A stretch of DNA of 45,720 nt from JBDKGD01 sp964645125 (GCA_964645125.1 CAZXZC010000002.1:1-45720), one strand, 5' to 3'; positions 24,083 through 31,377 are shown, counted from the stretch's first letter. The notes: generated by a model from the letters alone, not told the origin. Translations and numbers: made by a program.

Positions 24083-24102
24083 AATGTTTAGCGCTAAACA
24101 TT
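24083..24102. promoter_or_regulatory. 20-bp palindrome, site 3, upstream of the YraN-type gene promoter
   Basis: Perfect second copy of AATGTTTAGCGCTAAACATT, 72 nt after site 2 (start to start) and about 50 nt before the TATAAT at 24153. Confidence 0.75.
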
Positions 24103-24152
24103 CCTTCTTTTTTGAGTTCTTTTTATATTGTTATTTTAAACGGCAAAAGTAC

Positions 24153-24158
24153 TATAAT
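24153..24158 (+). promoter_or_regulatory. -10 element (TATAAT) before a short leader ORF and the YraN-type gene
   Basis: TATAAT followed after 6 nt by ATG 24165. The 6-nt spacing is the same as at recA, prgI and the RodZ-like gene. Confidence 0.5.
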
Positions 24159-24164
24159 TTCCCT

Positions 24165-24203
24165 ATGCCGGTAAAACCAATCAATGACACCTCGTATACA
24201 TAA
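24165..24203 (+). CDS. Possible 12-codon leader peptide overlapping the YraN-type gene start
   Basis: Reads MPVKPINDTSYT then TAA. Its ATG lies 6 nt after TATAAT, the spacing used by several clear genes here, and the ORF overlaps the ATG of the nuclease gene (24184) in another frame by 20 nt. It could couple translation, or it could be chance. There is no protein-level support. Confidence 0.3.
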   Translation: MPVKPINDTSYT

Positions 24204-24615
24204 AAATTCTTTGGGTTTTTTGGGTGAATCTGTGGCTCAACTATACCTTGAGCAGAAGGGCTATGTTTTTCTTGCCGCAAATGTTTCAGAAAAATTTGGA
24301 GAAATTGACCTTATTATGAGATCGCTAGATAAGACTCTTGTTTTTGTTGAAGTAAAAACATTTTCCTCATCTGATATTTCTGGTGAGGATTTCAACCTTC
24401 TTTCTCCGGAGGACAATCTATCTTTTTCTAAATTAGCGAAACTACAAAAAATATGTTCTTTTTATGTAAATAAATATCCTAAACTTATCTATGAAGACGT
24501 TGGATGGAGGATTGATGGGGTTTGTATTCTTTTGCCTAAAAATTCATTATTAGAAAATCAAAGTATTCATAAACTTTTGCAAACGGCAATCATACGGCAA
24601 TATGAAAATATATAG
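24184..24615 (+). CDS. YraN/UPF0102 family endonuclease-like protein
   Basis: The 143-aa protein has the UPF0102 pattern: G14-E15 and YLEQKGYVFLAAN, then GEIDLI (39-44) and LVFVEVKTF (52-60), the D-(x)n-ExK core of the restriction-endonuclease fold. Length is typical. The family's role is unclear, with proposals in DNA processing and Holliday-junction metabolism. It is AT-richer than its neighbours and has an unusually elaborate upstream region with three palindromes and a TATAAT. A possible leader ORF overlaps the start. No neighbouring rnhB or lepB is seen. Confidence 0.85.
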   Translation: MTPRIHKNSLGFLGESVAQLYLEQKGYVFLAANVSEKFGEIDLIMRSLDKTLVFVEVKTFSSSDISGEDFNLLSPEDNLSFSKLAKLQKICSFYVNKYPKLIYEDVGWRIDGVCILLPKNSLLENQSIHKLLQTAIIRQYENI

Positions 24616-24649
24616 ATTAGGGTATGGCCAATAGCCAAAAGGGTATAGT
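24611..24649. repeat. Dispersed GGGTATAG/CCAATAGCCAA repeat, copy D
   Basis: TAGGGTATGGCCAATAGCCA followed by AAAGGGTATAG, directly after the YraN-type stop. Confidence 0.65.
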
Positions 24650-24951
24650 GCTTTTGTCTGTAAGCCAATCAAAAGATAATTATTTTTTATTGAAGCCTCG
24701 CTTATCAATAGGCAACTTTAGTGAGCTAAGCTAGATTAGAGATTAAAGTAAATTAAAAATATAAAAGATTTTGAGAATTGTGAAGCGAGTAGTACGGATT
24801 ATATTTTTGACAAATTAATAAAATTATTTTTTAATATTTTTTATTTCCAAGGATTATTTTTAGCTATAATAGTTCAAAAAATAATTGACATTTTTGAATT
24901 TATTCCTTATATTATTTTTACGTCTACAAGTTAATAACAATTAAATATTTT
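24650..24951. other. AT-rich nusA leader and promoter region
   Basis: No gene seen. Apart from the promoter at 24885-24913, a second TTGACA (24807-24812) and a TATAAT (24865-24870) are present but not properly spaced with each other. The mRNA leader before nusA would be about 33 nt and lacks a Shine-Dalgarno. Confidence 0.5.
24885..24913 (+). promoter_or_regulatory. nusA promoter (TTGACA - 17 nt - TATATT)
   Basis: Consensus -35 TTGACA at 24885-24890 and TATATT at 24908-24913 with ideal 17-nt spacing, 38 nt before the nusA ATG. Confidence 0.75.
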
Positions 24952-26151
24952 ATGTTTAACATTAAGGATTTGGGGAAAGCCATAAAACAAATTGCCGATG
25001 AGAAGGGGTTAGCGGAAGATAAAATTATTGACGCGATCGAAACTTCAATTGCTGCTGCCTATAAAAAAGAATATGGGAATCGCGGTGATATCGTGAAGTG
25101 CAAATTAAATTTAAAAACGGGTGATGTTGATTTTTGGCAGGTGAAAACCGTTGTTGATGAGACGACGGTGCGCATGCCTGTTGAGGGGGAAGATGCTGCT
25201 GAGGCGGCCGCGACTGAATCTGAAACGGATGAGGTGAAGTTGCCACGCTACAATAGTGACCGGCACATACTTCTTTCTGAAGCGCATTTAACAAAACCTG
25301 ATGCTGCGCTGGGAGATGATATTAATTTTCCACTCGCGCAACATTCTGACTTTGGTCGTATTGCTGCACAAACTGCAAAGCAAGTTGTTTTGCAAAAACT
25401 TCGTGAAGGGGAGCGTGATTCTATTTTGTCTGAATGGAAAGATAAAGAAGGTACGCTTGTGTCTGGGCAGGTGCAGCGCTTTGAGCGCGGGCATGTGTAT
25501 GTGGACTTGGGTCGCACGATTGGTGTGATGTTTGCGAATGAGTCGGTGCGCGGTGAGCATTATCGTCAAGGCGAGCGACTTCGTTTTTTGGTGTTGGCAG
25601 TTCAAGAGGATACTCGCTTGCCTGGTATTATTCTTTCCAGATCTCACCCAAACTTTGTGCGAAAACTTTTTGAATTAGAAGTTCCGGAGCTTGCTGATGG
25701 GAGTTGCAAGATAGAAGCGATTGCCCGGGAAGCGGGGAGTCGCACGAAAATCGCGGTGGCATCATCGGTACCGGGAGTTGATCCTGTTGGCGCGTTTGTT
25801 GGTCAGCGCGGTACTCGTGTGATGGCGGTCAATAATGAACTTGGAAATGAAAAGATTGATATTATTGAATTCAGCGAAGATCCGGCAGAGTTTATTGGCC
25901 ACTCACTGTCACCGGCAAAAGTTGAAAGTGTTGAGGTGTTGCCGCGCCGTGAGGCTCGGGTGTTTGTGGCTGAAGATCAGTTGAGCTTGGCAATTGGCCG
26001 TGGTGGACAGAATGTGCGATTGGCCGCGAAATTAACTGGTTGGAAGATTGATGTTCGTTCGGCCGCAAAGCCTGATGAAATTCAGGAAGGGGGCGTTGCT
26101 CAAGAGGCGGAAGGTATACCTTCTGAGTCTTCAGAAGCGGCAACTTCTTAG
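24952..26151 (+). CDS. nusA: Transcription termination/antitermination factor NusA
   Basis: NusA binds RNA polymerase and nascent RNA and modulates pausing, termination and antitermination. The 399-aa product has the N-terminal polymerase-binding domain (1-155, DLGKAIKQIADEKGLAEDKIIDAIETSIAAAYKKEYG split here), an S1 domain (about 163-235, GTLVSGQVQRFERGHVYVDLG), and two KH domains (GAFVGQRGTRVMAVNNELGNEKIDIIEF, and VFVAEDQLSLAIGRGGQNVRLAAKLTGWKIDV, each with a GxxG loop). An acidic Ala/Glu tail follows. The acidic insert EGEDAAEAAATESETDE lies in the N-terminal domain. It is followed by ppa after 42 nt. Confidence 0.94.
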   Translation: MFNIKDLGKAIKQIADEKGLAEDKIIDAIETSIAAAYKKEYGNRGDIVKCKLNLKTGDVDFWQVKTVVDETTVRMPVEGEDAAEAAATESETDEVKLPRYNSDRHILLSEAHLTKPDAALGDDINFPLAQHSDFGRIAAQTAKQVVLQKLREGERDSILSEWKDKEGTLVSGQVQRFERGHVYVDLGRTIGVMFANESVRGEHYRQGERLRFLVLAVQEDTRLPGIILSRSHPNFVRKLFELEVPELADGSCKIEAIAREAGSRTKIAVASSVPGVDPVGAFVGQRGTRVMAVNNELGNEKIDIIEFSEDPAEFIGHSLSPAKVESVEVLPRREARVFVAEDQLSLAIGRGGQNVRLAAKLTGWKIDVRSAAKPDEIQEGGVAQEAEGIPSESSEAATS

Positions 26152-26193
26152 TCGACTATTTGGTTTGCATATTCATTTATTATTTTTATTCCT

Positions 26194-26736
26194 ATGATTC
26201 AATCTCCATACGAGCATCTTTCTATTGGTGAAAAGGCTCCAGATGTGGTGACCGCTGTTATTGAGATTCCAAAGGGGTCTCACAATAAATATGAGTACGA
26301 CGAAAAGCGTATGGTGTTTGCGCTTGATAGAGTGTTCTACTCACCAGTGCATTTCCCTGCGGATTACGGATTTATTCCGGAGACTCGTAGTGAAGACGGT
26401 GACCATTTGGACGTACTTGTTGTTGGGAGCGACCCAACGTTTCCTGGTTGTGTAGTAGATGCGAAGGTTGTGGGATTATTGAAAATGATTGATAGCGGCG
26501 AAGAAGATTTTAAGGTGCTGGCAGTACAGAAATCGAATCCTCGATTTTCACACATTGCTGATTTAAACGACATGGAAGCAGTTATGCCTCATTTTTTGAA
26601 AGAAGTGGCGCATTTTTTCCAGGTATATAAAGATTTGCAGGGCAAGAAAGTGGAAATTTTAGGTTGGCATGATGCCGCAACTGCGAAAGCTGAAATACAG
26701 CGCGCGCAAGAGATGTATAAGAAGGAAGGAACATAG
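26194..26736 (+). CDS. ppa: Inorganic pyrophosphatase, class I
   Basis: Hydrolyses pyrophosphate to orthophosphate, pulling biosynthetic reactions forward; cytoplasmic and Mg-dependent. The 180-aa product has the EIPKGSHNKYEYD entry strand (24-36), FPADYGFIPET (54-64) and the metal-binding signature D68-G-D70-H-L-D73-VLV. The typical Pro of DxDPxD is His here. Length matches the bacterial hexameric enzyme. It lies 42 nt after nusA and before clpP on the same strand. Confidence 0.95.
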   Translation: MIQSPYEHLSIGEKAPDVVTAVIEIPKGSHNKYEYDEKRMVFALDRVFYSPVHFPADYGFIPETRSEDGDHLDVLVVGSDPTFPGCVVDAKVVGLLKMIDSGEEDFKVLAVQKSNPRFSHIADLNDMEAVMPHFLKEVAHFFQVYKDLQGKKVEILGWHDAATAKAEIQRAQEMYKKEGT

Positions 26737-26782
26737 GATGGGGATAGAATAAAAAGGTTGAACTATTAGTTTTATTACTACT

Positions 26783-26938
26783 ATGAATTTAATTCCAACN
26801 NNNNNNNNNNNNNNNNNNNNNNNNNNNNNNNNNNNNNNNNNNNNNNNNNNNNNNNNNNNNNNNNNNNNNNNNNNNNNNNNNNNNNNNNNNNNNNNNNNNA
26901 AGGAGTATGGCTTGATTGATGATGTGATAAAGAGATAA
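26783..26938 (+). CDS. clpP: ATP-dependent Clp protease proteolytic subunit, interrupted by assembly gap
   Basis: Left of the N run the sequence ATG...CCAAC encodes MNLIPT, the classic ClpP N-terminus. Right of it, the frame ends KEYGLIDDVIKR then TAA (26936-26938), the classic ClpP C-terminus (A-KEYGLID-VI). ClpP is the serine protease barrel that works with ClpX or ClpA/C. About 180 of roughly 200 codons, including the catalytic Ser, His and Asp, are hidden, so the true gap should be near 540 bp and the 100 N are only a placeholder. The gene follows ppa and precedes tyrS. Confidence 0.85.
   Translation: MNLIPXXXXXXXXXXXXXXXXXXXXXXXXXXXXXXXXXXKEYGLIDDVIKR
26800..26899. other. Assembly gap of 100 N inside clpP
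   Basis: One hundred unknown bases. The round number suggests a scaffold placeholder, not a measured length. Confidence 0.99.
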
Positions 26939-26939
26939 A

Positions 26940-27004
26940 AATAGGGGTTTGGCCAATGGTTCGACAGGCTCACCACAAGTAACCAATAGGGTTTAGGGTA
27001 TAAA
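26940..27004. repeat. Dispersed GGGTTTGGCCAATGG repeat, copy E, with GTTCGACAGGCTCACC insert
   Basis: Contains GGGGTTTGGCCAATGG and CCAATAGGGTTTAGGGTATA around GGTTCGACAGGCTCACCAC, a short repeat word also known from many unrelated bacterial genomes as part of REP-like hairpins. Confidence 0.55.
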
Positions 27005-27027
27005 GAAAATTAGAGTAATAGGAAAAA

Positions 27028-27056
27028 CAGGGTTGAAGGAATCTCCTTCAACCCTG
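27028..27056. terminator. Perfect 13-bp hairpin between clpP and tyrS
   Basis: CAGGGTTGAAGGA, loop ATC, TCCTTCAACCCTG. There is no T run on the plus strand after it (T run only on the minus strand). It could terminate clpP poorly or control tyrS. Confidence 0.5.
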
Positions 27057-27110
27057 TTGAGGTTCAAAACCCTTTTGAAAATTGGTATTTTGTGATTTAC
27101 TTGAGGCACT

Positions 27111-28292
27111 ATGCAATCTGATATTTCGAACCTTTTAACTCGTGGGGTAGAGGGGATTATTGAGAAAAATCATCTAGAGGTATTACTTTCTTCTGGTAAG
27201 AAATTGCGGGTGAAGTTTGGAATTGATCCAACTGGCACCAAAATTCATATTGGCCGGGCGGTACCATTATGGAAATTGCGCGAATTTCAAGATGCGGGCC
27301 ACCAGATAGTACTTATTATCGGTGATTTTACTGCTCAGATTGGGGATGCCTCAGACAAGCTCGCGAAGCGCCCTTTTTTGACGCTTGAACAGGTGCAAGA
27401 AAATATGAAGGGATATTTGGCTCAGGTGGGCAGAATTTTAGACATTGAAAAGTGCGAAGTGCACTACAACAGTACGTGGCTTGCAAAACTTACGTTTCGG
27501 GAAATTTGTGATTTAGCTGAGGTGTTTAGCGTGGCCCAGATGATAGAAAGGCGGAATTTCCGTGAACGGTGGGACAAAAAAGAGGAGATTAGCGTGCGCG
27601 AGTTTTTGTACCCTTTGATGCAAGGCTATGACTCGGTTGCGGTAAAAGCAGATGTTGAAATTGGGGGAACTGACCAATTATTTAATTTAACCGCTGGTCG
27701 ACGTATTCAGGAGTTTTATGGGCAACCAGTGCAGGATGTGATAACAACCGCAATGCTTAATGGCCTTGATGGACGCAAGATGAGTACGAGTTGGGGGAAT
27801 GTGATAAACATTGATGATGCGCCACAGGAGCAGTTTGGGAAGGTGATGTCGATGCATGACAATGAACTTATATCGTATTTTACCCTTGCTACTTCGGTGT
27901 CACTTGCAACTATTGCAGAGTACGAGAAGGAGCTTGCTGATGGTCGAAACCCGAAAGAGATAAAAGAAATTTTGGCTACTGAAATTGTGGCTCGGTACCA
28001 TCCGCGCGAGGCTGCGCTTGCGGCGAAACAACATTTTGAGAGTTTGTTTAGTAAAAAACAAATGCCCGAAGATTTGCCGGAACTTCGCGTTTCTTCATCG
28101 GCTACAGTGCTTGAGCTTGTTATTGCTAGTGGTGTTTCGCCTAGTAACGCGCAGGCTCGACGACTTGTGGAGCAGGGAGCTGTGGAGGTTGATGGAGTTG
28201 CCTGTACTGATATCCACCAAGCGCTTTCTTTGCATGGTGGAGAGGTGGCGAAGATTGGAAAAAAACAATTTTTTAAACTAGTTGTTTCTTAG
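27111..28292 (+). CDS. tyrS: Tyrosyl-tRNA synthetase
   Basis: Class I synthetase that charges tRNA-Tyr. The 393-aa product has the Rossmann catalytic domain with the HIGH-type motif as HIGR at 46-49 (in GIDPTGTKIHIGRAVPLW), the KMSKS motif as KMSTS at 223-227 with GRKMSTSWGN, GGTDQLFN (185-192), and a C-terminal S4 RNA-binding domain (SPSNAQARRLVEQGAVEVDG, about 340-360). The KMSTS and HIGR variants are known in TyrZ-like TyrRS. TTTACT lies 9 nt before the ATG and no Shine-Dalgarno is visible. Confidence 0.95.
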   Translation: MQSDISNLLTRGVEGIIEKNHLEVLLSSGKKLRVKFGIDPTGTKIHIGRAVPLWKLREFQDAGHQIVLIIGDFTAQIGDASDKLAKRPFLTLEQVQENMKGYLAQVGRILDIEKCEVHYNSTWLAKLTFREICDLAEVFSVAQMIERRNFRERWDKKEEISVREFLYPLMQGYDSVAVKADVEIGGTDQLFNLTAGRRIQEFYGQPVQDVITTAMLNGLDGRKMSTSWGNVINIDDAPQEQFGKVMSMHDNELISYFTLATSVSLATIAEYEKELADGRNPKEIKEILATEIVARYHPREAALAAKQHFESLFSKKQMPEDLPELRVSSSATVLELVIASGVSPSNAQARRLVEQGAVEVDGVACTDIHQALSLHGGEVAKIGKKQFFKLVVS

Positions 28293-28325
28293 TGGTTTTT
28301 TGAATAGAAGGTGGTAATTTTGTGA

Positions 28326-28331
28326 TATACT
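28326..28331 (+). promoter_or_regulatory. Extended -10 (TGA-TATACT) of the 346-aa membrane protein
   Basis: TGATATACT ends 9 nt before the ATG at 28341; nearly leaderless. Confidence 0.55.
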
Positions 28332-28340
28332 GGTACCTAT

Positions 28341-29381
28341 ATGGCAGATGATATTTTTCATTTAGGTAATGCTGTGGGTGGTCCACTTGGTACTGCAGCG
28401 CCGAAACAGACGATTGTTATTCCATCTTCAGAAAGCGACATTGTAATTCGTACGATGGCGAGCGACTTGGCTTCGCTTGCTGCCTCTGGGGGGAACGGAG
28501 TGCAGGTGCAGCCACTGTCTTTCGATGCGCATGTATCTATTTCTGAGTCTACCGCGATTGCGACAGACACGGGGACTGTTGCTTCTGCTCCTGCTCGTTC
28601 GCGAATACCGCTCGTGGTAGTGATGGCTTTGGTTGGAGTATTGATTTTGGGAGTTGGTGGTTATATTGCGTGGGATTTTTGGGGTCGTTCTTATTTCGCC
28701 CCTTCGGTTTCTCCTGAAGCTTTGGTTTCGCCCCCTGCTGCTTCTTCTAGTGCGCCGCTTACTTCACCGTCACTTGCTCCTGCGGTGGGGGTCTATGATT
28801 TTACGCATAGCTCATTTTTAAAAAAACCTGCTGATCAGGCGTTTGCTTTGGTGTTGGGTGGGAGTGCTAATTCTGCTTCTGATCTTCAAACCTACAGCCA
28901 AAAAGTTTCGAATGCTTTGACTGGATTAAAACCAGACACTACTTTTATTGAAATGAGAGTTGTTGACCAAGGTGGTAAACCGCTTTCGTTTGGGCAGTTT
29001 TTGTATGCGGTATCTGCGAACCTTGTTGACCAAAATACGTTAGCAAATAATTTCCTGCCCGATTTTACCTTTTTTATTTATAAGGATGGCAATGGGTATT
29101 GGCCGGGTTTTGTGTTGCAATTGCAGCCGTCGAAAAATTGGTTGTTTTTAAAAGATGAAATGACACGAGTGGAGAAGGCGACGGCTCGTGACAGTGTGTT
29201 TTTGACCCAGCCAGGTACGCCTTCGGGGAGTGGGTTTGTGGTGGATGCGGTAGGTGAGTTGCCGGTGCGAAGTCTTAATTACAGCAATCCCTCAGCGAGT
29301 TTTTTGTATGGGTGGTTGCGAAATTACTTTATCATCAGTACAAGCAGAGATGGAATGAGGGAGGTGTTGAATAGGTTATAA
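28341..29381 (+). CDS. Single-pass membrane protein, unknown function
   Basis: The 346-aa protein has an 85-residue cytoplasmic Ala/Ser/Thr-rich N-terminus, one membrane helix at about 90-111 (LVVVMALVGVLILGVGGYIAW), a Pro/Ser linker, and an external domain of roughly 200 residues (SSFLKKPADQAFALVLGGSAN..., QFLYAVSANLVDQNTLANNF, PDFTFFIYKDGNGYWPGFVLQL). The external domain has alternating strand and helix patterns, and ends in SFLYGWLRNYFIISTSRDGMREVLNRL. I do not recognise a named family. It is a separate unit with its own -10 and a downstream hairpin at 29452-29482. Confidence 0.75.
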   Translation: MADDIFHLGNAVGGPLGTAAPKQTIVIPSSESDIVIRTMASDLASLAASGGNGVQVQPLSFDAHVSISESTAIATDTGTVASAPARSRIPLVVVMALVGVLILGVGGYIAWDFWGRSYFAPSVSPEALVSPPAASSSAPLTSPSLAPAVGVYDFTHSSFLKKPADQAFALVLGGSANSASDLQTYSQKVSNALTGLKPDTTFIEMRVVDQGGKPLSFGQFLYAVSANLVDQNTLANNFLPDFTFFIYKDGNGYWPGFVLQLQPSKNWLFLKDEMTRVEKATARDSVFLTQPGTPSGSGFVVDAVGELPVRSLNYSNPSASFLYGWLRNYFIISTSRDGMREVLNRL

Positions 29382-29387
29382 ACAAAA

Positions 29388-29423
29388 GGGTATAGAGTGT
29401 AGCCAAGAGCCAATAGGGTATAG
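29388..29423. repeat. Dispersed GGGTATAG/TAGCCAAGAGCCAATAGGG repeat, copy F
   Basis: GGGTATAGAGTGTAGCCAAG then AGCCAATAGGGTATAG, after the 346-aa membrane protein gene. A weaker related stretch (TATTGGCTATTCACTAAACC) lies near 29518-29537. Confidence 0.65.
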
Positions 29424-29451
29424 AAATACTGAATATAGAATAAAGAAGTAA

Positions 29452-29482
29452 GAATGAAGGTTTTATACAGAAACCTTCATTC
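29452..29482 (+). terminator. 12-bp hairpin after the 346-aa membrane protein
   Basis: GAATGAAGGTTT, 7-nt loop, AAACCTTCATTC, followed by a loosely T-rich tract. Weak intrinsic terminator. Confidence 0.5.
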
Positions 29483-29559
29483 GTTGTTCTCAATTTTTAA
29501 TTCGTGCATCAACTTCGTATTGGCTATTCACTAAACCCCCCCCACCCTGTTTTTATGTT

Positions 29560-29587
29560 TTGACAAATACTGGATTTACGGTAGATT
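29560..29587 (+). promoter_or_regulatory. Promoter of the Cys-rich orphan (TTGACA - 16 nt - TAGATT)
   Basis: TTGACA at 29560-29565 and TAGATT at 29582-29587. A leader of about 40 nt follows with AAAGGA (29618-29623) 10 nt before ATG 29634. Confidence 0.65.
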
Positions 29588-29633
29588 AATGGGGATCTTT
29601 GAAAATTTTGATTTGTGAAAGGAAACTAGTGAT

Positions 29634-30116
29634 ATGAAAAACTTGAACCAGCATAGCCTCGGTTTTTTTGTGGCTATGGTGATCTGCTCATTTTTTGCTA
29701 TGTGGCTTACGCCTTACACCGCTTACCGTGTTACCGCACGAGCGGGATGCCAGCAACAGCCGGAGATGCGCGCTTCGCCAGCTCCCCATGTGTGTACTGT
29801 TGGGTGTATTAACGAACACCGCGATTTGGCGCAACCCGTGATTTCGGCTTACGGGCTTTCGTTGGTGCATGTGCGTGTTCATTGTGACCCGATTGCGGCA
29901 TGTACTGATCAGCGGGATCCGCTCATTGCTGATGTGTGGGCGTTACATCCTGCTCCCACTGTGGTTGTGCTTGATGGAGAGTGCAAAAAGTGCAAAACAC
30001 CGGGTTGTGTGGAGGCGTTTTTTTACCTGCCTCAAAATGGCAAACCCACTCTTTATGGGGATGTTTCTACCGTAAAGAAAAAATATGCTTTTGCGCGATC
30101 TTTTGAGTTCAACTAA
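29634..30116 (+). CDS. Cys-rich exported orphan protein
   Basis: The 160-aa protein has an N-terminal hydrophobic helix (about 10-30, GFFVAMVICSFFAMWLTPY) that is a signal or anchor, then a region with eight Cys in pairs: VCTVGC, HCDPIAAC, and ECKKCKTPGC in the context APTVVVLDGECKKCKTPGC. The Cys arrangement suggests disulfides or metal binding outside the membrane. No family recognised. It has its own consensus promoter, a Shine-Dalgarno (AAAGGA) and a strong terminator, so it is monocistronic, unlike most neighbours. Confidence 0.75.
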   Translation: MKNLNQHSLGFFVAMVICSFFAMWLTPYTAYRVTARAGCQQQPEMRASPAPHVCTVGCINEHRDLAQPVISAYGLSLVHVRVHCDPIAACTDQRDPLIADVWALHPAPTVVVLDGECKKCKTPGCVEAFFYLPQNGKPTLYGDVSTVKKKYAFARSFEFN

Positions 30117-30147
30117 ATCTAAAATACCGAGGTGTTTACCTCAATTA

Positions 30148-30176
30148 AAAAGGTGCTGCGTTGTGCAGCACCTTTT
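30148..30176. terminator. Bidirectional intrinsic terminator
   Basis: AAAAGGTGCTGC, 5-nt loop, GCAGCACCTTTT. The arms end in A and T runs, so it terminates both the Cys-rich orphan gene and convergent recA. Confidence 0.85.
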
Positions 30177-30179
30177 CTG

Positions 30180-31247
30180 TTATTCTTCGGTTTCGGGAGC
30201 TTCTGTGCCGCCTGCTGTTTCTGGTGATTCAAATGGCGACACTTCTTTCATTTTGGCAAGTGTTTCTCGTTTTATTTTTTCGAGTAATTCCTTATCATTT
30301 TTTAATTTTTCGCGAGTTGCGTCAAAACCGGTGCCGATTTTTTCACTTCCCATACTGTAGCTTGCGCCTGATTTTTTAACCACCCCATATTTGATGCCGG
30401 CGTTTAAGACATCGGCTTCTAAAGAAATTCCGGTGCCATACATAATGTCAAATTCGGCTGCTTTAAATGGTGGCGCTACTTTATTTTTTACTACTTTGGC
30501 CTTAGTGCGACTACCGATAACGTCTTCTCCTTTTTTAATTTGTGCAGTGCGGCGTACATCGAGACGAACTGATGCGTAGAATTTCAAAGCTTTGCCGCCC
30601 GGTGTTGTTTCGGGATTGCCGAAAAATACTCCTACTTGCATGCGGATTTGGTTAATGAAGATGATAAGGGTGTTGGAGCGATCTGCAAGAGCGGTGAGTT
30701 TGCGTAGCGCCTGAGACATAAGCCGGGCTTGTAGGCCTATCTGCTGTTGGCCCATTTCGCCGTCTATTTCTGCTTTTGGGGTAAGGGCGGCGACCGAGTC
30801 GACTACTACCACCGAGATAACTCCGGAGCGAACAAGACTTTCTAATATGTTTAATGCTTCTTCGCCATTATCCGGCTGCGAGATGAGCAGATCTTTGGTT
30901 TGTACGCCAATGCGGGCAGCATATTCTGGGTCTAATGCGTGCTCGGCGTCAATAAACGCTGCTTTACCACCTTGTTTTTGGGCCTCTGCTACTACATGGA
31001 GGGCGAGCGTGGTTTTACCGCTTGATTCGGGCCCGAATATCTCTACGATTCTGCCGTGGGGCAAGCCACCCACACCCAGGGCAACATCAAGCGAGAATGA
31101 GCCGGTGGGGACTACACTGACATTGGTTTTTTTCACTTCACCGAGTTTCATAATGGCACCTTCGCCAAATTTCTCTTGGAGCGCAGATATGAGGTTGTCG
31201 AGTTCGTTGCTTTCTTTTGCTTTTGAGGCAGCTGGTTTTTTAGTCAT
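30180..31247 (-). CDS. recA: Recombinase RecA
   Basis: RecA forms filaments on single-stranded DNA, drives strand exchange and activates LexA-type cleavage. The 355-aa product has Walker A GPESSGKT at 72-79, VVVDSVAALTPK as Walker B, RMQVGVFFGNPETTPGGKALKFYASVR (L2 loop and flanks), and a C-terminal domain ending in an acidic tail (PFESPETAGGTEAPETEE). ATG 31247 was chosen over 31265: TATAAT lies 6 nt before it. The gene is convergent with the Cys-rich orphan and preceded by the TAGCCAA array. Confidence 0.97.
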   Translation of the reverse strand: MTKKPAASKAKESNELDNLISALQEKFGEGAIMKLGEVKKTNVSVVPTGSFSLDVALGVGGLPHGRIVEIFGPESSGKTTLALHVVAEAQKQGGKAAFIDAEHALDPEYAARIGVQTKDLLISQPDNGEEALNILESLVRSGVISVVVVDSVAALTPKAEIDGEMGQQQIGLQARLMSQALRKLTALADRSNTLIIFINQIRMQVGVFFGNPETTPGGKALKFYASVRLDVRRTAQIKKGEDVIGSRTKAKVVKNKVAPPFKAAEFDIMYGTGISLEADVLNAGIKYGVVKKSGASYSMGSEKIGTGFDATREKLKNDKELLEKIKRETLAKMKEVSPFESPETAGGTEAPETEE

Positions 31248-31253
31248 GGGGGT

Positions 31254-31259
31254 ATTATA
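31254..31259 (-). promoter_or_regulatory. -10 element (TATAAT) 6 nt before the recA ATG
   Basis: TATAAT, ACCCCC, ATG on the minus strand. With standard spacing the RNA starts at the ATG itself. The TAGCCAA array lies at the -35 position. Confidence 0.6.
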
Positions 31260-31266
31260 TAGCATC

Positions 31267-31322
31267 TAGCCAATAGCCAATAGCCAATAGCCAATAGCCA
31301 ATAGCCAATAGCCAATAGCCAA
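31267..31322. repeat. Tandem array of eight TAGCCAA heptamers (copy G)
   Basis: Eight perfect back-to-back TAGCCAA units (56 bp) end 8 bp before the recA -10. It is the purest member of the dispersed repeat family and looks like a slippage-prone minisatellite. Confidence 0.97.
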
Positions 31323-31377
31323 TATGAGTTTAATGTCTAGGGATTAAAAAACTATAAAGAAACAGCAATCAATCTTT

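Noticed and set aside
23968..24102. The 20-bp palindromes as terminators
   Set aside because: They have no GC-rich stem with T run, are nearly identical in sequence, and precede a promoter, which fits operators better.
23919..24164. Longer frame ending at the 12-codon leader ORF
   Set aside because: It runs through the three palindromes and has no protein-like composition; only the last 12 codons follow a -10.
26659..26986. Reverse-strand reading frames across the N gap
   Set aside because: They come from N bases and from the GGTTCGACAGGCTCACC repeat, and lie antisense to ppa and clpP.
31267..31322. TAGCCAA array as a CRISPR
   Set aside because: Units are 7 bp, contiguous, with no spacers and no cas genes.
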